Assembly: GCA_030697205.1 (NCBI GenBank) | Contig: JAUYQP010000013.1 | Location: forward strand, 1-64,000 | DNA: 64,000 nucleotides | Reading direction: 5' to 3' | Source: Mycobacteriales bacterium | GTDB lineage: Bacteria; Actinomycetota; Actinomycetes; Mycobacteriales; SCTD01 | Shown: positions 23,466 through 31,218 of the stretch, in pieces | How positions within the stretch are numbered: the first letter of the stretch is position 1 | Layout: every line of letters begins with the position of its first letter | The notes under the pieces: model-generated | Told to the model about the DNA's origin: nothing | The model's database searches: none | What the model saw: the letters and a program-made list of their open reading frames with translations, nothing else | Made by a program: the position numbers and the translations under genes

Positions 23466-25414
23466 AGCGACACCGCCACCCGGTGGCCCTCGACGACCGC
23501 GGCGTGGGCACGGCGCGGGGCGAGGCAGTCACCGATGCGGTGCACGGGGAAGGGCGCGTCCGCCAGGGCGTGCCACAGCGCGTCGTCGGCCCGCTGCTGC
23601 ACGGCGCAGACGACCCAGTCGCAGGTCAGCGTGACGTCGGTGCCGGTCGGGTGGTGCTGCAGCTGCAGCACGATGCGGTCGCCCTCGACGGTCGCGTCCA
23701 TCGGCACGACGTCGGTGCGCTGCGCGATGCCCTTGGCCTCGGCCTTCACGTTCCAGGTCTCGAGGTCGAGGGTGATGCCGAGGTCCTGGCCGACGACCAT
23801 GCCGGGGGTGACGACCTCGACGTCGCAGCCACGGTCGGCGAGCAGCTCGGCGACCGAGGTGGCCTGGTGGAAGCCGAGGTCGTCGACGACGACGACGCGC
23901 CCCGACGGCGCGGCCCGCCCCTCGAGGACGTCGCGCACGTCGACGACCCGCGCGGCGTCACCGGCCCACCAGGGCCGGTTCGGGACCGCTCCGGTGGCGA
24001 GCACGACCACGTCGGGGAACTCGCCGAGCAGCAGGTCGGCGCTCGCGTCGTACGACGTCTTGATGTCGACGCCGACGCGCTGCGCGGCCGAGACGAGGTT
24101 GCGGGTGATGTCGAGGAACTCCGCCCTGCTCGGGACACTCGCGGCGATCGGCACCTGACCTCCGAGCCGCTCCGAGCGCTCGAAGAGCGTGACGTGGTGA
24201 CCGCGCTCGGCCGCGGTGACAGCGGCCTGCAGACCGGCCGGACCGCCCCCGACGACGAGGACCCGCTGCGACCGGCGGGTCGGCATCGGCAGGGCGACCG
24301 ACTCGTGGCCTGTGCGGGGGTTCTCGATGCAGCCGAGCCAGCGGTTGAGGCCCATCCGCCCGACGCACTCCTGGTTGCACGACAGGCAGGTGCGGATGTC
24401 TGCGGCCTGGCCGGAGCGGGCCTTGCGGACGAAGTCGGGGTCGGCGATCTGGCCGCGCACGACCCCGATGAGGTCGGCCTGACCGGCGGCGATCGCGCGG
24501 TCCGCCTGGGTCGGGTCCTTGAAGCGACCGACGCCGACGACGGGGATGCTGACCGCCTCGCGGATCGCCGACGGGATGAACATCGCGTAGCCCGGCGGCA
24601 CCTGCATCGAGGCCTCGATCATGTAGAGCGTCGCGGTCGCGACCCCGATCGAGGTGTTGACGTAGTCGACCTGACCGGTCGCGTCGCACAGCCGCGCGAC
24701 CTCCACGGCCTCGTCGATCGTCGTACCCCCCTCGATGAGCTCGTCGCCGCACAGCCGCACACCGAGCGCCTTCGTCGGGCCGAGGACGGAGCGGACCGCG
24801 GCGACGACCTCGAGCAGCAGCCGGGCGCGGTTGGCGAGGCTGCCGCCGTAGGCGTCGGTGCGCAGGTTGGTCGCAGGGCTGAGGAAGCCGCGCACGATGG
24901 AGGAGTGGCTGCACTGCAGCTCCACGCCGTCGAAGCCGCCGGCGACGCAGTGCTCGGCGACGAGGGCGTAGCCGTCGACGACCGAGCGGATCTCGGCGTG
25001 GTCGAGGGCCTTCGGGACCTCGCGGAAGAGCGGGTCGGGTACGGCGCTCGGCGCCCAGACCGGCAGCCGGCTGTACATGCTGGAGGCCTGCCCGCCATTG
25101 TGGTTGAGCTGCGCGAGGATCGGCGTGCCGTGGGCGTGCACCGCCTCGGTGATGCGGCGGTAGCCGGGGACGACCCGCGGGTCGAAGCCGTGGATGAGCT
25201 TCTCGTAGGGCCAGTCGGTGACGTGGGTCGAGTGCTCCTCGGTGATGATCAGGCCGGCGCCGCCCGCGGCCCGGGCGGCGTAGTAGGCCGCGTGCTGCTC
25301 GGTCGCCATCCCGTCCTGCGCGTAGTTGGTGAGGTGGGCGCTGAAGACCACGCGGTTCTGCACGGTCAGCGGACCGATGCGCAGCGGCGACAGCAGGTGC
25401 GGGTAGCGGCTCAC
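23462..25414 (-). CDS. Mycofactocin-system FadH/OYE-family oxidoreductase 2
   Basis: A 650-aa protein with the three-domain layout of 2,4-dienoyl-CoA reductase: an FMN-binding OYE barrel (residues 1-340), an FeS segment with cysteines spaced C-x2-C-x3-C-x11-C (TCLSCNQECVG), and C-terminal FAD/NAD domains (VLVVGGGPAGLQAAV). The OYE barrel keeps the classical SPATNLRTDAYGGSLANRAR. It should move electrons between FMN, 4Fe-4S, FAD and a nicotinamide or ETF partner. HMM families of this type are known from mycofactocin loci, but the substrate is not established to my knowledge. Confidence 0.9.
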   Translation of the reverse strand: MSRYPHLLSPLRIGPLTVQNRVVFSAHLTNYAQDGMATEQHAAYYAARAAGGAGLIITEEHSTHVTDWPYEKLIHGFDPRVVPGYRRITEAVHAHGTPILAQLNHNGGQASSMYSRLPVWAPSAVPDPLFREVPKALDHAEIRSVVDGYALVAEHCVAGGFDGVELQCSHSSIVRGFLSPATNLRTDAYGGSLANRARLLLEVVAAVRSVLGPTKALGVRLCGDELIEGGTTIDEAVEVARLCDATGQVDYVNTSIGVATATLYMIEASMQVPPGYAMFIPSAIREAVSIPVVGVGRFKDPTQADRAIAAGQADLIGVVRGQIADPDFVRKARSGQAADIRTCLSCNQECVGRMGLNRWLGCIENPRTGHESVALPMPTRRSQRVLVVGGGPAGLQAAVTAAERGHHVTLFERSERLGGQVPIAASVPSRAEFLDITRNLVSAAQRVGVDIKTSYDASADLLLGEFPDVVVLATGAVPNRPWWAGDAARVVDVRDVLEGRAAPSGRVVVVDDLGFHQATSVAELLADRGCDVEVVTPGMVVGQDLGITLDLETWNVKAEAKGIAQRTDVVPMDATVEGDRIVLQLQHHPTGTDVTLTCDWVVCAVQQRADDALWHALADAPFPVHRIGDCLAPRRAHAAVVEGHRVAVSL

Positions 25415-27336
25415 GGGTGCGCCCCCGCCGGGGCGGCGCCGCAGAGCTCGAGGGCACGGCGGCGACCCTCGAGGACGGCCTCAAGCACGGTGCGCGGCGC
25501 GACGCAGTCGCCGGCCCGCGGGTGCCCCGGGAGCGCCGGGTCCGGGAGCCGGTGGCCGCAGTCGACGAGGACCGCGCAGTCGATGGTGCGGCGCTCACCG
25601 GTCCACACGTGCTCGAGCACGGCGGTGCCGCCGGAGGCGGAGCGGAGCAGGGCCTTGAGCTCACGGCGTACGCCGAGCCGCTGCAGCCGGGTGTTGCAGT
25701 CGGCGAGGTCGCCGGTGAGGGACAGCAGCGTGCCGGCGATCGGGTCGGCGGTGACGAGCGTGACGTCGCGCCCGGTGAGGGCGAGGTGCTCGGCGACGGC
25801 GACACCCGCGGTGCCTCCGACCGGGTCATGGACGACCACCGGACCAGGAGGGACCTCGCCGGTCAGGGCCGCGCGGACGTCGAGCAGGACCGTCGGGTCG
25901 ACCGTCGGCCCGGGCTGCCCGTCGGCCTCCGGGGTGCGCCCGTGGGTGCGGTCGGCGGGCACACTGCCGGTCGCGACGACGACGTCACCGGTCACGGGCT
26001 CGCGGACCTCGCTGCCCAGGCGGACGTCGACGCCCAGGCGACGGCACTCGGACTCGAGCCAGCCGAGGTAGGCGCTGAAGCGACCGCGACCGGGCAGCTG
26101 GGCCCACTCGCGGACGGCGCCGCCGAGGCCGGGCGCCCGCTCGTGCAGGACCACCCGGTGACCGCGACCGGCGAGCACCCGCGCGGCCTCGAGACCGGCG
26201 GGGCCGCCGCCGACGACGGTGACGTCGCGCGGGTGGTCGAGCCCCTCGGGCGCGGGGTCGGTGAGCTCGTGGCCGGAGCGGGGCTCGACGACGCACGACA
26301 CGATCGGGTTGCGCGCGTCGCGGACCCGGCAGGCCTGGTTGCACAGCACGCAGGGGCGCGGCGCGACACCGGCGCGGGCCTTCGCGACGAGCTCCGGATC
26401 GGCGACCTGCGCGCGGGTCATCTCGACGAGGTCGGCGGTGCCGTCGACCAGCGCCTGCTCGGCCATGGCCGGGTCGACGACCGAGCCCTGCAGGACCACC
26501 GGCACACGCACGGCGGCCTTGAGCTGCGCGGTCAGGTCGCGGTTGAACCCTGGCTCGACGTGGGCGTCGGGGCGGTAGGCGCTGCCGGCGTAGGGGCCTG
26601 CACGCACCACGACGAGCAGGTCGATCAGGTCCTGCACGCCCGCAGCGGTGGCGACCGCGTGCTCGGGGGTGATGCCGGCCCAGGGGGCGAGCTCGTCGCA
26701 GGACAGCCGGAGGGAGACGATCGCGTCGGGGGCTTCGGCGCGCACCGCGGTGAGGACCTCGCGCAGCAGCAGGGCCTTGTCGTCGCCGTAGCCGTCGCCG
26801 CGCTGGTTGGTCAGGCCGGACAGGAACTGCCGTAGCAGGCTGCGGTCACCGGCCTCGACCTCGACGCCGTGGCAGCCCGAGTCGACGGCGAGGCGGGCCG
26901 CGTCGGCGAAGCCCGCGACGACGGCGGCGATCTCGGTCGGTCCCATGACCGCGGGCAGCTCGCGGCTGACGACGTCGGCGACCGGCGACGGCGCCCACAG
27001 CACCTGCTGGGAGTAGGCGCTGGAGCCCTGCAGGCCGGTGTGGCCGAGCGAGGCGAGGACGAGCGCGGGGGCAGAGGCCGCGGCGACGGCCGCCCAGCCG
27101 GGGCCGCACTCCGCCGCGAGCGGCGCCCGCTCGTAGGGCCAGTCGTCGGCGGTGACCGACGCGGTCTCGGTGACCACGACGCCTGCACCACCGGCCGCGC
27201 GCGCGGCGTAGTAGGCGACGTGGCGGTCCGACAGGGCGCGACCACCCGGTCGACCGAGGTTGGTCTCGTGCGGGCCGAAGACGACGCGGGAGGGCGCCTC
27301 GTGGCCGCGCAGGACGACCGGACCGGTGAGCAGCAT
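25411..27336 (-). CDS. Mycofactocin-system FadH/OYE-family oxidoreductase 1
   Basis: A 641-aa paralogue of the next gene with the same layout: OYE barrel, FeS segment PCVLCNQACRV with the same C-x2-C-x3-C-x11-C spacing, then VTVVGGGPAGLEAARVL. The barrel is more diverged: where the partner has YGGSLANRAR it has YGDDKALLLRE, and QLNHNGGQ is replaced by SLGHTGLQ. So the two are not redundant copies. The ATG at 27334-27336 touches the mftC stop (TGATG). Possibly an obligate partner of oxidoreductase 2 or of the ETF. Confidence 0.9.
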   Translation of the reverse strand: MLLTGPVVLRGHEAPSRVVFGPHETNLGRPGGRALSDRHVAYYAARAAGGAGVVVTETASVTADDWPYERAPLAAECGPGWAAVAAASAPALVLASLGHTGLQGSSAYSQQVLWAPSPVADVVSRELPAVMGPTEIAAVVAGFADAARLAVDSGCHGVEVEAGDRSLLRQFLSGLTNQRGDGYGDDKALLLREVLTAVRAEAPDAIVSLRLSCDELAPWAGITPEHAVATAAGVQDLIDLLVVVRAGPYAGSAYRPDAHVEPGFNRDLTAQLKAAVRVPVVLQGSVVDPAMAEQALVDGTADLVEMTRAQVADPELVAKARAGVAPRPCVLCNQACRVRDARNPIVSCVVEPRSGHELTDPAPEGLDHPRDVTVVGGGPAGLEAARVLAGRGHRVVLHERAPGLGGAVREWAQLPGRGRFSAYLGWLESECRRLGVDVRLGSEVREPVTGDVVVATGSVPADRTHGRTPEADGQPGPTVDPTVLLDVRAALTGEVPPGPVVVHDPVGGTAGVAVAEHLALTGRDVTLVTADPIAGTLLSLTGDLADCNTRLQRLGVRRELKALLRSASGGTAVLEHVWTGERRTIDCAVLVDCGHRLPDPALPGHPRAGDCVAPRTVLEAVLEGRRRALELCGAAPAGAHP

Positions 27337-28514
27337 CAGCGGGCGAGCCCCGCCAGGGGGCTCTCGTCGCAGCCCTTGCTGGGCGGCCGCATGCCGATCG
27401 TCACGGGCACCGGACCGCCGCGGACCCCGCCCTTGTGGGAGTGGTCGCCGGTGGGTCGCGGAGCTGAGACGACGCCCGCGAGCGCGCTCTCGCCGTAGCC
27501 CTGCACGCACTCGGGGTCCGGGCCGTCGAGCGGCAGGCCGGTGAAGAACTTCGCGGCCATGCAGCCTCCGCGGCAGGCGTCGTAGTGCTGGCACGACGCG
27601 CAGCTGCCACCGCTCTGCGGCTCGCGCAGCTCGCGGAAGAGCTCCGACTCCCGCCACACCGTGGCGAAGCCGCCGGGCGAGCGGACGTTGCCGGCGAGGA
27701 AGGAGTCGTGGATGGCGAAGGGGCAGGCGTAGACGTCACCGACCGGGTCGATGAGGCAGACGACGCGACCGGCGCCGCACAGGTTGAGGCCGGGCAGCGC
27801 CTCGCCGAACGCCGACAGGTGGAAGAACGAGTCGCCGGTGAGGACGCCCTCGCCGTGGCGGACCAGCCAGTCGTAGAGCTCGCGCTGCTGCGCGGCCGTG
27901 GGGTGCAGGTCGTCCCAGACGTCGGCGCCGCGACCTGAGGGTCGCAGCCGGGTGAGCCGCAGCGTCGCGCCGAAGCGGTCGGCGAGCGCCTTGAAGTCGT
28001 CGAGCTGGCCGATGTTGTGGCGGGTGCAGACGACCGACACCTTCGCGTCGCGGAAGCCCGCGTCGGCGAGGTGCTGCAGGGCGCGGGTCGCGGTCTCGAA
28101 GGAGCCGGCGCCGCGCACCGCGTCGTTGACGTCGGCGGTCGCGCCGTCGAGGGAGATCTGCACGTCGACGTAGTCGCTGGCCGCGAGCCGGGCCGCGGCC
28201 GCCGCGTCGATCTTGATGCCGTTGGTGGAGAACTTCACCCCGACCTGGTGGGCCGTCGCGTAGTCGACGAGCTCCCAGAAGTCGGAGCGCACGGTCGGCT
28301 CGCCGCCGCCGATGTTGACGTAGAAGACCTGCATCCGCTGCAGCTCGTCGATGACCGCCTTGCACTCCTCGGTCGACAGCTCGCGCGGGTCGCGCCGGCC
28401 GCTGCTGGACAGGCAGTGCACGCACGCGAGGTTGCAGGCGTAGGTGAGCTCCCAGGTCAGGCAGATGGGCGCGTCGAGGCCGGCCTCGAAGTGCTCGATG
28501 AGGGTGGCGGTCAC
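27336..28514 (-). CDS. mftC: Mycofactocin radical SAM maturase MftC
   Basis: A 392-aa radical SAM/SPASM protein. The SAM cluster motif Cys27-x3-Cys31-x2-Cys34 lies in TYACNLACVHC; GGGEPTVR follows. The C-terminal SPASM cysteines include those in LNLCGAGRVVC, YACPF, SCASCQHYDACRGGC and PEC. MftC decarboxylates the C-terminal tyrosine of MftA and crosslinks it to the preceding valine. The GTG at 28512-28514 overlaps the mftB stop. Confidence 0.96.
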   Translation of the reverse strand: MTATLIEHFEAGLDAPICLTWELTYACNLACVHCLSSSGRRDPRELSTEECKAVIDELQRMQVFYVNIGGGEPTVRSDFWELVDYATAHQVGVKFSTNGIKIDAAAAARLAASDYVDVQISLDGATADVNDAVRGAGSFETATRALQHLADAGFRDAKVSVVCTRHNIGQLDDFKALADRFGATLRLTRLRPSGRGADVWDDLHPTAAQQRELYDWLVRHGEGVLTGDSFFHLSAFGEALPGLNLCGAGRVVCLIDPVGDVYACPFAIHDSFLAGNVRSPGGFATVWRESELFRELREPQSGGSCASCQHYDACRGGCMAAKFFTGLPLDGPDPECVQGYGESALAGVVSAPRPTGDHSHKGGVRGGPVPVTIGMRPPSKGCDESPLAGLAR

Positions 28515-28786
28515 TGGAGCATCCCCGTGGTCTCGAGGGTGGTCAGGGCACGGGCGTAGCGGGGCAGCTCGCCGTCGGTGATGCCGGCGACCGCGCAGGC
28601 CTCGCGGGTGGTGCGGGTGCCGTCGAGGGCCTCCACCGCGGCGAGCAGCCGCGGCTCCTTGAGGAACGACAGCCGGCGGGTGCCGAAGTGGTAGAGCAGC
28701 GCTCCGAAGCGCTCCGGGCGCACCGCGACCTGCGGGTGCAGCCGGAGCGGCCGGTCGAGCACGGGGGCGGGGGCGGGGGCGGGCAC
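28511..28786 (-). CDS. mftB: Mycofactocin peptide chaperone MftB (RRE protein)
   Basis: A 91-aa RiPP recognition element protein that delivers MftA to MftC. After a Pro-Ala-rich start (VPAPAPAPVLDRP) it has the MftB core RFGALLYHFGTRRLSFLKEP. Its GTG at 28784-28786 overlaps the mftA stop codon by one base (TAGTG). The longer open frame upstream runs antisense to nothing useful and through mftA, so it was rejected as the start. Confidence 0.93.
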   Translation of the reverse strand: MPAPAPAPVLDRPLRLHPQVAVRPERFGALLYHFGTRRLSFLKEPRLLAAVEALDGTRTTREACAVAGITDGELPRYARALTTLETTGMLQ

Positions 28787-28941
28787 TAGTAGACGCCGCA
28801 CATCCCGTCGATGGAGACGTCCTCGACGAGCACGTCCTCCTCGACGACCTCGACGGGCGGAGCGGTCTCGAGGTCGGCCTCGACGACGGTCTCGATGGCG
28901 GTCTCGATGGCGGTGTCGATGACATCGATGGGAGCGGTCAT
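28786..28941 (-). CDS. mftA: Mycofactocin precursor peptide MftA
   Basis: A 51-aa peptide, below many length cut-offs. It starts MTAPIDVIDTAIETAIET, is strongly acidic, and ends with the conserved core IDGMCGVY whose last Val-Tyr becomes the redox cofactor. It is longer than the roughly 30-residue precursors I remember from mycobacteria because of an N-terminal Glu/Thr/Ile-rich extension that contains a short repeat (AIET twice). AAGGAG lies 8 nt before the ATG. First gene of the operon. Confidence 0.97.
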   Translation of the reverse strand: MTAPIDVIDTAIETAIETVVEADLETAPPVEVVEEDVLVEDVSIDGMCGVY

Positions 28942-29025
28942 GCGTGGTACTCCTTAGCGCGAGGGTGACAGCCGTCACAACGTGTGATGCACCATAGATG
29001 CACTCGGTGCAGAAGGGAAGACCCC
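28942..29025. promoter_or_regulatory. Divergent mftA/mftR control region
   Basis: An 84-bp space between the start codons of mftA (minus) and mftR (plus). It holds GTGAC-agcc-GTCAC (28967-28980) and TGCACC-(12 nt)-GGTGCA (28988-29011), both inverted repeats suitable for a TetR dimer. MftR is known to repress mft genes in mycobacteria and to respond to acyl-CoA; autoregulation here is inferred. The mftA ribosome binding site AAGGAG lies at its left end. Confidence 0.6.
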
Positions 29026-29613
29026 ATGGCAGGGCGCGGCCGACCGCCGTCCACGACGCACGACGAGCTGTCCGACCTCGGCCTGCGACTGTTCGTCGAG
29101 CGCGGCTTCGACGAGACGACCGTCGACGACATCGCCGCCGCCGCCGGCATCGCGCGCCGCACCTTCTTCGGCTACTACCCGTCGAAGAACGACGTCGTCT
29201 ACGGCGACTTCGGTGCGCTGCTGTCGGCGATGCGCGCCCACCTGTCGGCCACCCCCGCGACGGTGCCCGTGCTCGACGCGGTGCGAGACGCGGTCATCGC
29301 CTTCAACCGGGTCGGCCCGGCCGCGGAGGACCTGCACCGCGAGCGGATGCGGCTCATCCTGCACACGCCCGCGCTGCAGGCCCACTCGACGCTGCGCTAC
29401 ACCGCCTGGCGCTGCGTCGTCGCCGACTTCGCCGCCGAGCGCTTCGGCTGCGACGTCGAGGACCTGCGCCCGCAGCTGGTCGCCCACACCGCCCTCGGTG
29501 CCGCGCTCGCGGCCTACGAGCAGTGGCTGCACCAGCCCGGCTCCGACCTCGACAAGCTGCTCGACGAGGCGCTGCGCTGGGTCGCCCACGGCCTCGCGAC
29601 CGAGCTGTCCTGA
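29026..29613 (+). CDS. mftR: TetR-family mycofactocin regulator MftR
   Basis: A 195-aa TetR regulator. The N-terminal helix-turn-helix is VDDIAAAAGIARRTFFGYYP, preceded by LGLRLFVERGFDETT. Divergent from mftA, in the position of MftR in mycobacteria. The ATG at 29026 follows AGAAGGGAAG; an in-frame ATG 14 codons upstream would put the coding sequence inside the operator region. Likely represses the mft operon and itself. Confidence 0.9.
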   Translation: MAGRGRPPSTTHDELSDLGLRLFVERGFDETTVDDIAAAAGIARRTFFGYYPSKNDVVYGDFGALLSAMRAHLSATPATVPVLDAVRDAVIAFNRVGPAAEDLHRERMRLILHTPALQAHSTLRYTAWRCVVADFAAERFGCDVEDLRPQLVAHTALGAALAAYEQWLHQPGSDLDKLLDEALRWVAHGLATELS

Positions 29614-29647
29614 CCGCCGGCCGGCCGCTCTGTGCTGGACTCCTGAC

Positions 29648-30199
29648 ATGAGCGTCGACAGGGACCGGGCCGAGGCTGCTGTCCGCGAGCTGCTCAGCGC
29701 GCTCGGTCAGGATGTCGCCCGCGAAGACCTGCGCGACACGCCACGGCGGGTCGTCGCGGCGTACGACGAGCTCTTGACCCCGACCGACTTCGACCTCACG
29801 ACGTTCCCCAACGACGAGGGGTACGACGAGCTGGTCCTCGTGCGCGACATCCCCTTCCACTCGCTGTGCGAGCACCACCTGCTGCCGTTCGTCGGGACGG
29901 CCCACGTCGCCTACCTCCCCGGCGACCGCATCCTCGGGCTGTCGAAGCTGGCCCGCGTGGTCGAGCGGTTCGCGCGGCGGCTGCAGGTGCAGGAGCGGAT
30001 GACGCAGCAGATCGCGACCTGGCTGCGCGAGGAGCTGCAGCCCAAGGGCGTCGGCGTGGTGCTGGAGGCCGAGCACATGTGCATGCGGCTGCGCGGCGCG
30101 AAGGCGCCGGGCACGTCGACGGTCACCTCGTCACTGCACGGCGCGCTGCGCGACAGCGCGCGCACGAGGGCGGAGTTCCTCGACCTCGTGCGCCGCTGA
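29648..30199 (+). CDS. folE: GTP cyclohydrolase I
   Basis: A 183-aa enzyme converting GTP to 7,8-dihydroneopterin triphosphate for folate or other pterins. Zinc and active-site residues are in FHSLCEHHLLPFVGTAHVAY and AEHMCMRLRGAK; RILGLSKLARVVERFARRLQ is the central helix. It follows mftR by 34 nt on the same strand and may be co-transcribed. No other folate genes are nearby, which raises the question of why it sits in this island. Confidence 0.94.
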   Translation: MSVDRDRAEAAVRELLSALGQDVAREDLRDTPRRVVAAYDELLTPTDFDLTTFPNDEGYDELVLVRDIPFHSLCEHHLLPFVGTAHVAYLPGDRILGLSKLARVVERFARRLQVQERMTQQIATWLREELQPKGVGVVLEAEHMCMRLRGAKAPGTSTVTSSLHGALRDSARTRAEFLDLVRR

Positions 30200-30215
30200 C
30201 CGCCGTCGGGGGAGG

Positions 30216-31121
30216 TCAGCCGCCGTAGGACTTCGGCTGGCCGTAGGCGTTGGTCTGCGGCGCGGCCTCGGCGACGAGGCCGGGCAGCACCTCGTGGAGC
30301 TCGGCGACCTCGAAGCCGCCCTCCTTCTCGTAGGCCGGGCCGACGGCCCAGCCCTCGGCGACCGACACGTGCCCGGCGCGGACGTTGAAGACCTTGCCGT
30401 TGACCTCGCACAGTGGCGAGCCGAGCCAGGCGACGAGAGCCACGATGTGCTCGGGGCCGCCGGGGTTGACCCAGCCGGTGCGGGCCTCGAGCTCGTCGAG
30501 CCGCTCCTTGTAGCCCGTGAGGCCCTCCGTCATGGAGGTCAGCGCGGACGGGGCGATGGCGTTGGACAGCACGCCGTAGCGCCACAGCTCCTCGCCGAGG
30601 ATCTGCGTGAACGCCGCGATGCCGGCCTTCGCCGCGCCGTAGTTGGCCTGCCCCGCGTTGCCGAAGATGCCGCTCGGCGAGGACGTGTTGACGATGCGGG
30701 CGACGCGCTGGGCGCCCCCCTTCGACTGCTCGCGCCAGTAGGTCACGGCGTGCTTGGTCGGCGCGAAGGTGCCGCGCAGGTGCACCTTGATGACCGCGTC
30801 CCAGTCGTCGAGGCTCATGTTGACGAACATCCGGTCGCGCAGGATGCCCGCGTTGTTGACCAGTGTGTCGAGGCCGCCGAAGGTGTCGATCGCGGTCTGC
30901 ACGAGCCGCCCGGCACCGTCCCAGTCGGAGATGTCGTCGGTGTTGGCGACCGCCTCACCACCGGCGGCGCGCACTTCCTCGACGACGGCCTGCGCGCCGT
31001 CGGCAGAGACGTCGTTGACGACGACCCGCGCGCCCTCCTGCGCGAACAGCAGCGCCTCGGCCCGACCGATGCCGCCACCCGCTCCCGTGATGACGACGAC
31101 CCGACCGTCACTGCTGGCCAC
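30216..31121 (-). CDS. Short-chain dehydrogenase/reductase (hydroxyacyl-CoA dehydrogenase-like)
   Basis: A 301-aa SDR. NAD site VVITGAGGGIGRAEALLFAQ, NAG motif in LVNNAGILRDRMF, catalytic Ser in NTSSPSGIFG and Tyr-x3-Lys in ANYGAAKAG. The region resembles the dehydrogenase part of peroxisomal-type multifunctional enzymes (3-hydroxyacyl-CoA dehydrogenase). It lacks the insertion of mycofactocin-type SDRs. GAGGAG precedes the GTG start. Its 3' end faces folE 16 nt away. Confidence 0.88.
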   Translation of the reverse strand: MASSDGRVVVITGAGGGIGRAEALLFAQEGARVVVNDVSADGAQAVVEEVRAAGGEAVANTDDISDWDGAGRLVQTAIDTFGGLDTLVNNAGILRDRMFVNMSLDDWDAVIKVHLRGTFAPTKHAVTYWREQSKGGAQRVARIVNTSSPSGIFGNAGQANYGAAKAGIAAFTQILGEELWRYGVLSNAIAPSALTSMTEGLTGYKERLDELEARTGWVNPGGPEHIVALVAWLGSPLCEVNGKVFNVRAGHVSVAEGWAVGPAYEKEGGFEVAELHEVLPGLVAEAAPQTNAYGQPKSYGG

Positions 31122-31218
31122 TGGCTGCTCCTCTGCCTCGCGTGCTCCGACGAGGTCATCCTGCCCACCCAGCGGGAGGCAGTGGCAGGCAGGCCCCGCC
31201 ATGTGCCACCTTCCCGCC

